DNA from: Umbelopsis isabellina
Lineage: Eukaryota > Mucoromycota > Umbelopsidomycetes > Umbelopsidales > Umbelopsidaceae
Assembly (NCBI GenBank): GCA_016758905.1
Contig: JAEPQZ010000001.1
Span: 186,055-250,054, forward strand
Direction of reading: 5' to 3'
DNA length: 64,000 nucleotides
The translations under genes were made by a program, and so were the position numbers. A model generated the notes under the pieces. It searched no databases and had not been told where the DNA came from. It saw nothing but the letters and a program-made list of their open reading frames with translations. Shown in pieces: positions 14,253 through 25,963 of this stretch (the first letter of the stretch is position 1; each line of letters starts with the position of its first letter).

Positions 14253-14417
14253 ATGAAGCTTTCAATACTTGTTGTGAGTCTGCTGGTGGCCACCTGCCAA
14301 GCCGGTCAACAATACTGCCTTCGAATATGCTTTCCTGATCCACCACAATGTCCTCCTTACGGAGGCTTCGTCCCACAGATAGATAAAGGCTGCTGGACAT
14401 GCTGCAGACCAGCTTGA
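14253..14417 (+). CDS. small secreted cysteine-rich peptide
   Basis: A 54-residue intact frame. Residues 1-17 (MKLSILVVSLLVATCQA) form a textbook signal peptide: Lys at position 2, a hydrophobic core of about 10 residues, and a small residue before the expected cut. The mature ~37-residue peptide holds six cysteines spaced C-x3-C-x6-C-x13-C-x2-C-C, with prolines (PDPPQCPPYGG) and a final GCWTCC block. An even Cys count and small size suggest a disulfide-stabilised extracellular peptide. I recognise no family. ATGs upstream at 14118 and 14177 are out of frame, so the true 5' end, or an upstream intron, is open. Function is unknown: cell surface, competition or host interaction are only possibilities. 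The neighbouring minus-strand glycosyltransferase-like gene ends about 240 bp away. Confidence 0.6.
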   Translation: MKLSILVVSLLVATCQAGQQYCLRICFPDPPQCPPYGGFVPQIDKGCWTCCRPA

Positions 14418-14653
14418 ACGTGATTTAATTAATTTTACATACGCTACTGTAACACTTTTTGATTTTTCAAACAGTAATACTGTATTACAAATATAGGACA
14501 GATTATGCTGTTGTCAGTGATGAAGTTGGTGGTGTCTGTTGACGTTGATGCTTTTGAAAGTATGAGTTGTGCATTGGGTGAGGGGCTAAGAAAGAAAATA
14601 GGCGTGCAGAATTATATTGAGAGAAGGAAAAATAGTGGTAAGGTGTGGTTGTA

Positions 14654-16071
14654 TTAGAGTATACCGACACCACCTCTGAACACACTACACTCTAAGCCCA
14701 TGTCCCAGATATCAACATCATACAAGGCCCATTTTCCACGCTCGTTCACATATTTCTCGGCTTGATCTTGCATCCTGGACAGATCAACTTTAGTGTTGTC
14801 GTATTGAGACTCGGGATGGTTCTCCCAGACATTTTGGTGGTCTTGGTGGCAGGAAAGCGTGTTCCATGTGAACGTGACAGGAATACCAAATGTCCACGTC
14901 GCTGTCATGAGCAACTCCATGTCCAACCACGCCGTACCACCAACTTCTCTAAACCCTCGAGGAATCCTCCAAGTTTCTCGATCAGCCAGCATAAAATCAC
15001 CAGCGTGCTGGCCAATGCGTATGAAATTCTCTAAGGTGACGGGCTCGGGCTCAGGCATCTTGAATTGACCATACCCATAGGCATTTAATGGACATGCATT
15101 GAAGATCTTCTCGTCGTTAGGAAAAGAAGGTAGGCGAATCAACGTCTTGGGTAGCTTTTCGTCATGTCTGTATCCGAAAATAAACTTTTAGCTTTAAAGC
15201 CTATAAATTCAGTTTGTCAGGTTTCCTTTGCTAAATGTACTTACATGTCATGTCTATCTTGGTATTGGGCATAAAACATGGAAGGCTTAAATGACCTTGA
15301 GATCACAGCATTATGCATATTCCACGACCATATATTATCTAAATTTATTTTTGTCAAACGTCGCTCCAGACCGCCTATTGCCATATTAGAATAGCATAAA
15401 CCTACCTTGATTCGTACAAAGTACAAACTCCCCTCTAGCAAATCTAATTCCGACATTTTTGCCTTCAAAGTCATGGAGAAGCAAGTTGCCAATGTTGGGA
15501 CGACTATCATGGATTTTTTTAGGGACACTAATGATTCGGTACACTAGATATTCAGAGCGTCTGAATCTGTTGGAGGAAGCAGCGGGCTTAATGGGCGGCT
15601 AGCACATAATTAGGCTACATTTCCCGTTCTGGCTTACCTGTATATATCTTGAATTCTTTGTCTGCCTATAGCTGGATTCCATTCAACGATTAAGAGTTCC
15701 ATCTTGGTTCGTGTCCTTGTGGCCAAAATATAGGTGCTGTCGATCATGTTTTGAAGTCTATGTCGTTGCTCGTTGGCATAGTCATCGCTGCGGGTGACAA
15801 TAACCACTGATAGATAGTACCTGGGCGTCTCGCCGCGATCAAGACAAGCTTCCCAAGCCAGCTTGGGTTCTGTCACATTAGGTTTCTCGCAGGCGTGACA
15901 ATCGAAGCGAGCATTGGACATCAGATGTGTGGAATCTGGAGACTCTGTTACCAGATCTTGTGAGACTTGTGGGGTTAAAAAGTAGATAAAGCTGAGGAGG
16001 AAGGTCATTGTGGCTAACCCAACCAAGATGACCTGTGGCCATCTTGAATTGTCTTTTGGCCGTTGATACAT
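14654..16071 (-). CDS. type II membrane glycosyltransferase-like protein
   Basis: Four exons (16071-15638, 15566-15406, 15338-15245, 15167-14654) give 400 residues in phase. A short cytosolic basic N-terminus precedes one transmembrane segment (about 12-32, VILVGLATMTFLLSFIYF), then a luminal part. This topology is typical of Golgi or ER enzymes. The segment LSVVIVTRSDDYAN resembles the first beta-strand of a GT-A fold, and FARGEFVLCTNQDNIWS looks like the nucleotide-sugar site, with QDN where many families have DxD. The C-terminal half contains GGTAWLDMELLMTATWTFG. I cannot name the family; a GT2-like fold is inference. The frame also reads upstream of the ATG from a TTG, which I did not use. 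Confidence 0.8.
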
Positions 16072-17278
16072 GGAAGTCAAGAGACGGGGAGGAAGAAAAA
16101 AGTAGCTAAGAGAGTTTGGGATAAATATAATTGTTAAGAGTATCCTAATTGTGGCACTCGAGGTAATCGGCGGACATCTTCCTGCTTTTCCATGGTGCCA
16201 CAGTTGTGCGGTGAACTGTCACTGTTATTGCAAATCCCGACTGTAGCAAAGCCAAATTTTGCAGATCATATATTAAAAAAGGATTTATTATCCTGAACAC
16301 CTTGTTATGTGGTTGGCTATGTGAAGCGTGTCTGTCATACAATTACATAGTGTTAATAACTCAATATGCAATATTAGTAAAATGTAGAATGTCTCTGATA
16401 TATAAAGCAAGGAACATTTCAGTCCACGAAATTTTTATTCGGGCATTGTATTGTATGCAGGTTGAAGTCAGTGCATTATAGGTTATTCCTGGAATAAAAT
16501 ATCTTTCGTTTACTGAAGTGTGTTGCTCTACTCTTAGTCATGCAAAACGGCTTGTTAGAGAGAAAACGCTTATGCCATCTCTACACGATACAATCAATGT
16601 TACTGATCGTTGTGAGTTGAATAAAACAACTTGAACGGGTCAATACAAGAGCCACCTTGAGGAAATTGGATTTTTAGTTCTCATGTAGCTAAATACATGT
16701 AATGCACTGCAGTTCCTATTAGCTTCCCCCCCCCAAAAGAGGATCAAATCAAATCTGGTAGAGTTGAGCCACATAGATTTATTATGGAAACCATTTGACT
16801 TCACTGTGACCATAGCCTCGAATAAATTAAAGTCAGGTTGGTTTTGAGCTCAAGAAAAGTAACTGAAAACCTTGAGTTGATTTAATTAAATTACTGCCTG
16901 TAATGATGGCGTTGAGCAGCGTTGTTTCACTACAATAACTGTATATACATTTTCTTTGTATTCCTAAAAGTAAGCACCAAAACATTCTTTGTAGGCCAAA
17001 TCTCTGTTTCATCGTGGGTTGGGTATAATTTGATGGTTTCATGCTCAAAAATGTGGTTAACCATGTTTTGTCAAAGCAATTTCACCTGCTACAAGTGGAC
17101 CTTAAAGGGGCTTTCAAATTCCTTCCATCAATTATTGTGGCCATTGGCCCACTGTCAATTTTTGTGACATAAGTAAGGTTTGTCACAAACATGTGACCTC
17201 CGTCGCTTGCAACTCTCTGCTGTCGGCCAGCAAAGCAAATGAGCAGTGCTACAGCCAACTCCTCATTACATCGGCACC
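16072..17278. other. intergenic, no gene seen
   Basis: Between two divergent genes. AT-rich, with no frame that looks coded. A C9 run sits near 16726-16735. GTCACA/TGTGAC words cluster at 17165-17200, about 80-110 bp before GET2. Confidence 0.5.
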
Positions 17279-18438
17279 ATGAGCGAGCAAGATAAACTAG
17301 AGAAGCGCAGGCAGCGCCGACAGCAAAAGATTATGGCTGGTGCTGGCGATCGTCTGAGTCGCATCACTGGCACTGCATATCGTACGTGAGATGCAACCTT
17401 CTTCAGTTGATATCAATATCGTCGTCATTCACTTACTTACCCAATCCTTGTTTACAGCCGATCGGTTGACTCCTTCGCCGGTTCCGTCTCCTTCAAATTC
17501 TACAACGTCCATAAAGAGCTCACCGAACGTTGATAACAATCGAGTGAGAGCTAGCTCACCTTTAGAAGCCACCAGTCCTCAGGCTCGCGCTTCGCCAGAT
17601 CCACATGTACGACAGCTCCCGCGACGCGGCAGCCACCTTGATCCCGACGACAGCCTCGGCGCTCCTCAGGCTCCCTTCAACGCTTTGGCAAATCACTTCC
17701 CTGCAGAGAGTTCAAGCGACGCAGCAATGCAACAGGAGCAGATGGCCGCTCTGCAGCGCATGTTTGGCGGTATGTTTGATGGATCTGGTGCATCACCATT
17801 CGGTGAAAACGCAGGTTCGTCTCAGCAACAAGATCCAATGTCGGCATTCCCGTTCAATCCAGCCATGTTTTCCGGAATGCAGCCGGTTGAGACCACGGTT
17901 GATCAATCTCTAAAGTACTGGACTTTGGCACATTTTATGAGCATCTCGTTACTTGGACTCTATGCCGTCATCTCAGAGTTTAAGAACGTAGGCAGTGCAC
18001 ATTTTGCTAGTTTGATTATGGGAGGTGAACCAGACAGTCCGTTCACGTATGGGCCAGCATTTGTAGGTATTTCTCTTCATTGCAATTGAGGTCGTGCACA
18101 TTGCTAAGTTTCTCTTTGTAGCCACTATTCTGGTACTTTGTTACTTTAGAGCTGGTATTGCAGACTACCAGACTGTTTTACTACAAGGTTAGCCATGTTA
18201 TAAATCGCGCAATTCGTTTACCTGCAATAATTCGTTTCTAACATTAATAACTTGTAAGGGTCAGCCATCATCTTCGTCTATGCTTGGTACCATTGCTTCA
18301 TATCTGCCGCCACCGTTTTCGACAGGCATTCTGCTCTTTTTACGATACAGCTTAATATGGAAATGTCTGGTCAATGACTGCAGCTTACTCGTGTTCATTG
18401 TTGGCATGGCACAACTAGTAGCCGCTGTAGTTCAGTGA
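17279..18438 (+). CDS. GET2: GET complex subunit 2 (tail-anchored protein insertion receptor)
   Basis: Four exons (17279-17381, 17458-18062, 18122-18187, 18259-18438) give 317 residues. The N-terminus carries the Get2/CAML signature: an acidic start, then a run of basic residues (EKRRQRRQQKIMAGAGDRLSRITG), which in the family captures Get3 loaded with tail-anchored proteins. A long low-complexity linker of Ser, Pro, Gln and Asp follows (about 36-190), including MAALQRMFGGMFDG. The C-terminus has about three hydrophobic segments: LAHFMSISLLGLYAVISEF, PLFWYFVTLELVL and the last one ending LVFIVGMAQLVAAVVQ. The first intron splits right after the Get3-binding motif. It converges with the ribosomal protein gene, stops about 166 bp apart. 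Confidence 0.87.
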
Positions 18439-18604
18439 ATACCAGTTTTGATGTTCTCGTTATACAATTTGTAATAAAGTCACAATAATCAAAAAGTAAG
18501 CATCAAAAGTTGTAGCTGTATTTATAAACATGGTTTGAGGGAACGGGATGGAGAGTTCTATAACAGATGGCAGTTGATATGGATTATGAAGATTATGATG
18601 TGGT

Positions 18605-19080
18605 CTATGCGGAACTAGGAGCAGCAATATCCAGCAGTTGCTTGCAAATAGCCGATGATTGTTGACGGGCTAGCTCGATGGTTTTTGGTGATTGATCAGC
18701 TGCAATTGAACTAGTGTGTCAGGAGATGCGTTTAGAGCTTAAAATGACAGAGAGCAATGTGTACTCACCAAATGATACAGTAAGCAATGGCTTCATAGCT
18801 GCGTCAGCAGACTTGATGATCTCGAACTCGAGGGAAGGGTTGTTGTACTGGATTGTTGGCAAGTTTTCCCTAACAAAATGTCTGAAGTTCGGTGTTAGCT
18901 GGACAGTGTTTGTATTATTGCTTAAGCAACAACAACGGGCAAACAGTGTAAATACCTTGCTCCAGCACCCTCGCTCTTTCCCTTCAACGCCATTGAGACT
19001 GAGATCTTGGTAACTTTAGGTGCGAGTCTGGTTGCACCAAGGCCGGATTGGAGTCTACTGAGCACCGTTTGTGTAGACAT
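18605..19080 (-). CDS. mitochondrial ribosomal protein, L51/S25/CI-B8 family (MRP49/mS25-like)
   Basis: Three exons (19080-18956, 18881-18769, 18699-18605) give 110 residues; each is too short to stand out alone. The segment EGAGARHFVRENLPTIQYNNPSLEFEI resembles the thioredoxin-like L51/S25 domain as in mS25 (GARKFVFFNIPQIQYKNP) and yeast Mrp49. Members bind mitochondrial rRNA or, in complex I subunit B8, a relative is used in the respiratory chain. Basic N-terminus suits mitochondrial import. The last exon could use a nearer acceptor (CTAG at about 18710), but TTGCAG keeps the frame open to the TAG. Exact subunit identity is uncertain. Confidence 0.75.
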
Positions 19081-19291
19081 TGTTCAATTGGACCTTCGAA
19101 CTGTCAAACGCTTTAGACTTTTTTTTCGGTAGTTGTTGACTGAGGGCAAAGTTGAGATAAATAGACGTCATCAATTCGATTACAAAATTTAAGGCATACC
19201 AGACATTACTTGTCATATATATCAATCATTTAATTTATTGAGAGTACATACTCATATTGGGACTAATCTAATACTGGTCGATATATACATA

Positions 19292-20496
19292 CTAATTGTC
19301 TAGAGTGGCCATCATTTCTGGGTTATATCGCTCTCCAGCAACATCAAAGGACTCTGGAATTTTTCTGACCTCACCCAACTCTTTCTTGGAAAGTTGAACT
19401 CCACGGCTGCCGTATTCTCCAGCAAATACTGTTCCTTTCTTGTTCCTGGGATAACGAAAACATCGTTACCTTGAGCAAGTAGCCATGCAAGTGAGATTTG
19501 GCCTGCAGTGACACCTTTCCTGTCGGCAATAGCCTTGATCTTGTCGGCAAGCTCAAGGTTGTTTGCAAAGTTCTCACCTTGGAAATGTGGGACGGTTCGG
19601 CGCCAATCGTCAGCTTCCAATTCATCCAAGAATTTCATCTGACCTGTCAAGAAACCACATCACAAAGGCGAGTAAGCAACGATAGACACACCGTGCTCTC
19701 GGCATGTGTTGATTAAGTCATTGTCTTCATGGTTAAGAGTCCAGGGACTGTATTCCACTTGAACAGCAGTAATAGGATGAACCTTATGAGCATGACTGAG
19801 AGTTTCAGCTGAGCACTCTGACAAGCCAAGATACTTGACCTTGCTTTGCTTCACCAGTTCCGCCATAGCTCTCACTGGGATTTCAATTGGTCTGCACATA
19901 AGATTGATTTTTAGTTGGATGTATCATCACTCTACCAATGATCATTTTAAACAACTTACGTAGTAGTATCTATACGATAACTATAGTACAGGTCAATATA
20001 ATCCGTTCCCAAATTCTTCAGCGGGGCCTCGTAAGCCTTGTTCAAAAATTCCGGCGTACCGTTGATTCTAGGAACGCTACCAGTAAAATCGATGGCAAAT
20101 TTAGTTGCCAAAAATACTCCTTTCGGTGATCCTTCAGGACGTTAGAGATATTTTTTTCACTATGGCCCATACCATAGATATCAGTAGCGAATCGGCATGT
20201 TAGGTTATTGTGGAAAAATCAAATCTGGCAACAGGGCCTCCGACTTACCGGCGGTATCCCAAAAATTGCAGCCAATTTCCAAGGTTTTTTCGAGCAGCTT
20301 GACGCTGTTCTCGTCGTCAACAGAGCCGTAAACACCAGGAGCCTAGAGTGATAGATGAACTTAGCTAAAGTAGTGTAATTGGTTGTTCAGAATGGTCAGG
20401 CTATTCACCAAGCTCATGACGCCATATCCAATGGCAGAAATTTTAAACTTCGGTCTTTCCAATTTCACGTTGAGGAGCACTTAGAGGGAGCGACAT
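19292..20496 (-). pseudogene. decayed aldo/keto reductase
   Basis: Pieces of a complete NADPH-dependent aldo/keto reductase (yeast Yakc-like, about 330 residues when intact) lie in order from MSLPLSAPQREIGKTEV through [38 protein letters not shown] and GVTAGQISLAWLLAQG to a C-terminus ending MATLDN. They do not form one frame. Visible damage: an extra T near 20440 after REIGKTEV; no AG acceptor before DIYGMGHSEKN near 20185; a one-base loss near 20118 before FLATKFAIDFTG; an in-frame TGA at 19660-19662 in the AYSPL-GRGFLTG motif; and a further one-base loss near 19385. Several intron borders still look good. The well-kept surrounding sequence suggests recent decay. Sequencing error is unlikely to explain five faults in 1.2 kb when all neighbours are clean. 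Confidence 0.85.
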
Positions 20497-22622
20497 GTTT
20501 GAACAGGTGTAAGATACTATGAGAATAGTGGCAGAAAGTAGTGGCTTCAATTGGTTGCAATTGAATACTCTAAAAATCTCAGGAATCCCAGGTAAATTAA
20601 AAGCGTGCTTTCAGTGATGATCAACTGTGCAATGCAAGTAGAATTGTTTGCCAAAGTCAATGATCTTTAACGGTCATTATCTGAACAAACCCAATGAAAA
20701 ATTTGGCCATCGCTGCCAAGTTTTGAATCTCAATATGCGATGGCAGTTTCTCTGTAGTGATCAACCAGCATATCACATTTAATGAACTGGTTTCGATCAA
20801 AGTAGGTGTTAATACGTAATCTACAGTCATGGCTTTCTTATGGGTTCCGACTGAGTCATATTGAGAGTCAAACGGCGGTGGTTGCTGTTACAAGAAATTT
20901 TGAGCTCTGGTGGGTTATTTGAATTAGCGCAGGATATAATGAACCGTTTGTCCATGAGCACAAAATAGCCTGATATGATAGCTGATGAGCAGATTTTGCA
21001 TTATGACATCTGAGCGTGTTGAACAAAACAAAACAGAACTCAATAAAGCGAGTGCTGAAGGGTTAATGGAACATGTCATTCGCTACAGTTTCGAATCGTA
21101 TACAATCTATTGAGGGACTTAACGACGCTTGTCATTGTGGGAAAATACCATTGTTTGTATGTTTTTACTCGTATCTAGCTTGACATATATGCTTTACATG
21201 AAATGCTTAAAGCGACTGAACGGTAATTATGATTTTCTAATATTTATGCCATGCAGCAACACAATTCAGACCCAAATTTACATAAGATAGATGAACGACA
21301 ACAATTCATAGTTCGTCATTCTACCAAAATTTTGGGATTTTGCATACGTGGTCAGTTGAATAGAATTCTATTTCATCGACTGCTTCCTTTAGTAAACACT
21401 GGCTCAATAGGTACAAACAACATTTTCATCATTGCTCTTCACTCGCTTCGATTAAAATACAAAAAACTCGAAAGCTGGTGTATTCTCAGCATGGTCTTTT
21501 GCTTAAAAGGAGGTCATATAGCAAACCCTGTGTCCGTGCTATGCACGTGCATGCACTTATATAATAGCTAAGGAGTGCGTGTGCAGCTGGCGTAATCAAT
21601 CAACAATAAGTAGTCAGTGTCAACTTCGGGACGTCAATATGCAAGTCATTTATAGCTGTGGACGTTATACCCGGTACAATGGGTTCTCAAAAATGCTCTG
21701 TTAAACTATAAATTCGTATTTAGTAACTGACTAGCCGGAGCGCTTTCAGAATGTATTATGTCCGCCACCATTCAACGCTTCATCTTACTAATATTAGCAA
21801 ATGAAAAATGAATTCAATAAATTGTTAAATATGGCTGTTTGAAGGATTATGCTCATTAAGCAACTGTTTGTTAACTGACACCTACTTATTCACTGATTAC
21901 CGCAGTCAGCTAGTTCTAAAGAATGCCTGCAGACAATGTCTCACAAAACACTAGTTGGTACCAGCCACATTAAAAAGTACAATCGCCAGCGATTTATGAT
22001 ATCAGAGGTGCGGAAGCTAATTGTGTCAATTGTTTCTACGAAACAGTTTTCTTGGCGGCGTGGAATCTCGGCGTGGAATGATTCTCCAGAATCTACATAA
22101 TTGCCAGTCCGTCCTCGGTTGACAAGGCTCCCGATTAACCTAGATACTTTGCCACATGCACATGGTGCAGTGATATTTTTGGATATGCAAATTGCCACTC
22201 AGTGCTACCAATTCGACCTTTAGACTTGTCAATCTGAAAAACTTTGGATGAAAGATATACGAGGAAGATTGAAATCAGACATGGTTTTCTAAAGAGAAGA
22301 GCTGCTTAGAGCTCAATGTACTAGCGTTGATACCTGGTTGAATCATATTTTATAATAGCTCGCCGCATGAGGCGCATCCGACATCCGGAAATTCTTGGAC
22401 AATCCCATTGGCCAGCAATTTCCCATTGCCACCTTGTTGCCCGATTGAAATGTTTCACCAAGAGAGTGCGTTTGGAAATGCTGTGGCGAATTTTTCAAAG
22501 GGTAAAACAAGCATTTTTATAAATATATGTAAAAATAATATTTCTTGTCTTTTTACTGCTATCACACAGCCCCGGCATTTTTTTTTTACTTCTAACAAGC
22601 CTTTTTGTCTCATTGCCACTCA
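20497..22622. other. 2.1-kb gene-poor stretch
   Basis: No supported gene. The longest frame (21251-21571, +, 106 codons) has no recognised domain and no start context. A CCATTGGCCA word near 22394-22405 and a TATA-like TATAAATATATG near 22518 probably serve the downstream BTB gene. Confidence 0.5.
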
Positions 22623-24518
22623 ATGTTTCCGAAGCCTCCACCTATTTTACAAACATCACTACACGCCATCGCCAACAACCCGCAGGACTATTTTGCTGAC
22701 GTTTGCTTTCGCTATGACAGTAGCCAGGTGTGGGCTCATAAAGGTAAAACAAAAATCATTATATATAATATTAAAACCTTTTAAGCGTCAATTATAAACT
22801 TTAAGCTAATATGGTTAAAATCCTTCAACTTGACAGCCATATTATTGACGAGAGCACCTAAAGAGTTTCAAGACAAATTCCTTAGCAATGTGTCAGATGC
22901 CATGGTTAATGTCGATCTGTCAGAGGAATTTCTGCCAAAAGATATGCTGCAGCGGATCATACGTTTTTGGTATACCGCCACGTTTGCCGCTTTGTCAGAG
23001 TCCGATGTGGTATCATCAATTCAATTTTCTGCTCTTTCACTCACGGATTCAAAAGTCAGTAGTACTACAACTCTGTCAGACGATAGTGATGGTGCTCGAA
23101 AACACAAGGATGTTATCACACCACCGGTCGAGCATATAGTAGAAGAGTCACCTCCACCGCCACCCGACGATGCTATGCGGACTTCTGTTGAAAGGCTCGA
23201 AGCAACGCTCGGTATCAAGTTCTTGCCAATTAGACAAGATGGACTGAGTGATCATGATCAATGGATATCAGATCTCGGGCGAATGAGAACAGATCGTATC
23301 ATGAGTGATGTGGTGGTGGCTATCGCACCTAAGCAGGGTACGCCAAATACCACTCCCGCCATTGTTACTACAGATCATGATGCCACGTCTTTTGCCGCTC
23401 ATCGTTTCTTCTTGGCTGCCCAATCACCCTACTTTAATGCATTGTTCAATTCTCACTTCAAAGAAGCTTCTAGTAATATTGTGCATGTGCCAGCAGAACT
23501 GTTCAATCTACCTTCGTTGGATTGTATATTGGGTTTTTACTATACTGGAACTCTAGCCATTCCTAAAGCGCCAGTCAAAAAGTCTCTGCCAGCCGCCACG
23601 GAGAGATTGACTCAAAAGAAATTTGCCTTACGTTTATTACAAAAAGTGTTTAGAGCAGCGGATTACCTCGGGCAAACGAACTCAATATGCGCCTTGGCCT
23701 TACATCAAATCACAGCCATCTGTGATAACTTCAAATGCTCGTGTGCTGACTGTCAGCTCTTATTACCGTCTGTTTTGTCTTTCTCTGACCGAGTTTCTGC
23801 CACAGTACCACAGTTGAGGCCACTGATGATCCGACTATACTCCGATCCTATTCAAGGCATTGCCAAGTTATGGCCTCAAAAGCCGTTTGCATTGCTGGTT
23901 AGATCCATGGGGGTGATGACGGAAGATACGGGAAGTAATTCATTTTTGGTGCAACCAGAACGTACACCATCTCCTCTGATTGGCGAAATCAGTTCACAAA
24001 CCATGCTGCGTATTACCAAGCATAATGCCATTCAAGCCTTCCATGCTATGCACCTTTGCTTGTCTCAGCTTCGCGCGTCAGACCCATTTCCAACCTGGTC
24101 CCAGGCTACACTTAATCTTTTGAACCCCGTCATCCATCACAATGTACTACTTGTCGCTATGAACTTTGATTACTTTTGCGTCGAATACCCTATTTTATTA
24201 TCATGTGTGGACGGTATTGGTTTTGGATTTTCCTGCGACTTTTTGGACTTTCTGTTGAATAGAGTGCTCGATGAGGGATTGCAGGATTCGAATGCTGGAG
24301 CGTTGTATCAAGGCATTGTACGAGATTTGATTGGTCGTCAAGAAGTAGTTCACAATATCGCAGTTGGTGAAGTCTTGGAATCAAGTCGTGCAAAGTGTGT
24401 TGCTTATCTTCGCCGACGGTGGGTTGGTGTCAAAGCTCAAAATGGGTTCAAGGATATTGACAAAGATGTGATGCGCGCAATGGCAGAAGGTAAAGTTGAT
24501 GGTTTGAGAAGACGCTGA
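22623..24518 (+). CDS. protein with two BTB/POZ domains
   Basis: Two exons (22623-22743, 22837-24518) give 600 residues; the intron cuts the first BTB domain right after VWAHK. Domain 1 (about 18-100) has DYFADVCFRYD..VWAHKAILLTRAPKEFQDKF. After a Ser/Pro-rich linker with PPPPPD, domain 2 (about 165-250) has DRIMSDVVVAI and then AAHRFFLAAQSPYFNALFNSHFKEA. The C-terminal half is helical in appearance and ends with a basic tail (LRRRWVGVKAQNGF). BTB domains dimerise and often recruit Cul3 ubiquitin ligases; that role is inference. A Cys pair cluster (CSCADCQ) occurs near residue 300. The next gene starts only 80 bp after this stop on the same strand. Confidence 0.88.
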
Positions 24519-24598
24519 CGTAAAGGCCATGTATTAATTAGCGCTTGCGGGTATGCAAAATAGACATTGGCGTGCCATACCGAACACTGGCTAAGCCC

Positions 24599-25633
24599 AT
24601 GGACTCTGATTTTATGAACTTGTTCAGCTTCAAGGCGAAGCCGTCTAAAGTAGATGTCGAGGCGGCTAAGAAAAATGTCGCTGCAGCGGCCACTCATTCA
24701 AGGCGTTTGTCGTTGGGCGGTCTTCGAAGATCGCGATCCAACTCAAACACGAAACAACCGCGTTCTACTCCGTCATCGCCTGAAAGAGAGAACCGAGATA
24801 TTTCGCAAAAGCGACCTAATTCTCTAGGTGACGCCACGGAAGACTCTAACCAACTGCAACCACCTCCAGTTGCTCCAAGAGCGTTCTCGTCCGATGCTGC
24901 GACGCAATTAAAAGACTATCCGTCTGGTACGGCCCCGCTCGTTATACCCAAGCGCAGAGAACCTCAAGCCATGCTAGATCTGTTGAACATAGACACCGAA
25001 ACCCGCCAGAGACGTCAAGCACGTCATGCACCTCCCTCATCGGATGGCTCGTTTTCATCTTTAACAGATGTCCTATTGCCCATTGAGTCCGTTAGCACCG
25101 ACTCCAACGATGATACTTCGTCCGCACCCCGACAATCACGCCTCAAGTTTGCCTTGCCTGAAACTCCGGCTCGAGCCAAATCACCCAACCGTCGAAATCG
25201 TTCCCACTCACCTAATCGCCAACCTGCTGCATTGCGCTACTCCAAACAACGAAAATCAAGATCCAACAGATGGAGTTTGTCGGCTGGCAGTGATACAAGC
25301 GACGATGATGAAAGCACCTACTTACCAATCACCATCGGTGCTCGAGTTGAATTGTTGAGACGTCCTTTACCAACTCAAGGCTATGTAAGATACCTTGGTA
25401 AACTTGCTGGTCAGGATGGGGCTTGGGCTGGTGTTGAGCTAGACAGCCGAGGTAAGCACATACAGCAACATGACCTGAATTTGGTGAAGCTGTTGTATAC
25501 TAAGCGTTTGTTATTTGCAGTTGGAAAGAATGACGGTTCAGTAGATGGACACCGGTATTTCCAAACGGATTCTCAGCGCGGAATCTTTGTTCGAGAGAAC
25601 GACCTTGTGGTTTTAGCGTCACAAAGCTCATAA
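24599..25633 (+). CDS. C-terminal CAP-Gly domain protein
   Basis: Two exons (24599-25451, 25521-25633) give 321 residues. The N-terminal ~230 residues are Ser/Pro/Arg-rich and look disordered (RRLSLGGLRRSRSNS, SPNRRNRSHSPNR). The C-terminus is a CAP-Gly domain: GARVELLRRPLPTQGYVRYLG..GAWAGVELD|VGKNDGSVDGHRYF, split by the intron between ELDSR and VGKNDG. The GKNDG motif binds EEY/EEF tails of tubulin, EB1 or CLIP proteins, so a microtubule link is expected. Unlike CLIP-170, the domain is at the end and no coiled coil is seen. Start: the ATG at 24599 is the first in frame after the BTB stop; M at 24614 is possible. Confidence 0.85.
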   Translation: MDSDFMNLFSFKAKPSKVDVEAAKKNVAAAATHSRRLSLGGLRRSRSNSNTKQPRSTPSSPERENRDISQKRPNSLGDATEDSNQLQPPPVAPRAFSSDAATQLKDYPSGTAPLVIPKRREPQAMLDLLNIDTETRQRRQARHAPPSSDGSFSSLTDVLLPIESVSTDSNDDTSSAPRQSRLKFALPETPARAKSPNRRNRSHSPNRQPAALRYSKQRKSRSNRWSLSAGSDTSDDDESTYLPITIGARVELLRRPLPTQGYVRYLGKLAGQDGAWAGVELDSRGKHIQQHDLNLVKLLYTKRLLFAVGKNDGSVDGHRYFQTDSQRGIFVRENDLVVLASQSS

Positions 25634-25963
25634 TTCCGAGCAGATAATATTGCGGACACGTTTGCCAAAGATAATGGGGCTGCTCAATTGGGAGATACGA
25701 TTAGACGTTATACAGAATAAAAATTAATACGGGTCATACGTTGTTTCATTTGGCCCATTACGAGCTCTTTATCAAGTGCGAATTTCGAAAGAAAAAAATC
25801 ATAGATTTTCTGAATAATGTATGCGCGTGTGTATCAGAAATGATCCTTTGCAAATTATATGCATAAGGCAATTAAAATGAGCCAAGAGCAATATAGAATG
25901 AATATAACCAATGCATTACATGGGTTTATGCGAGAATGAATATAACCATCGTCCTACATGAGG
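25634..25963. other. convergent 3' spacer
   Basis: Between the CAP-Gly gene and D-lactate dehydrogenase. A near-repeat occurs at 25895-25912 and 25933-25950 (GAATGAATATAACCA / GAATGAATATAACCA, 38 bp apart). AATAAA near 25717 could serve the + gene. Confidence 0.55.
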
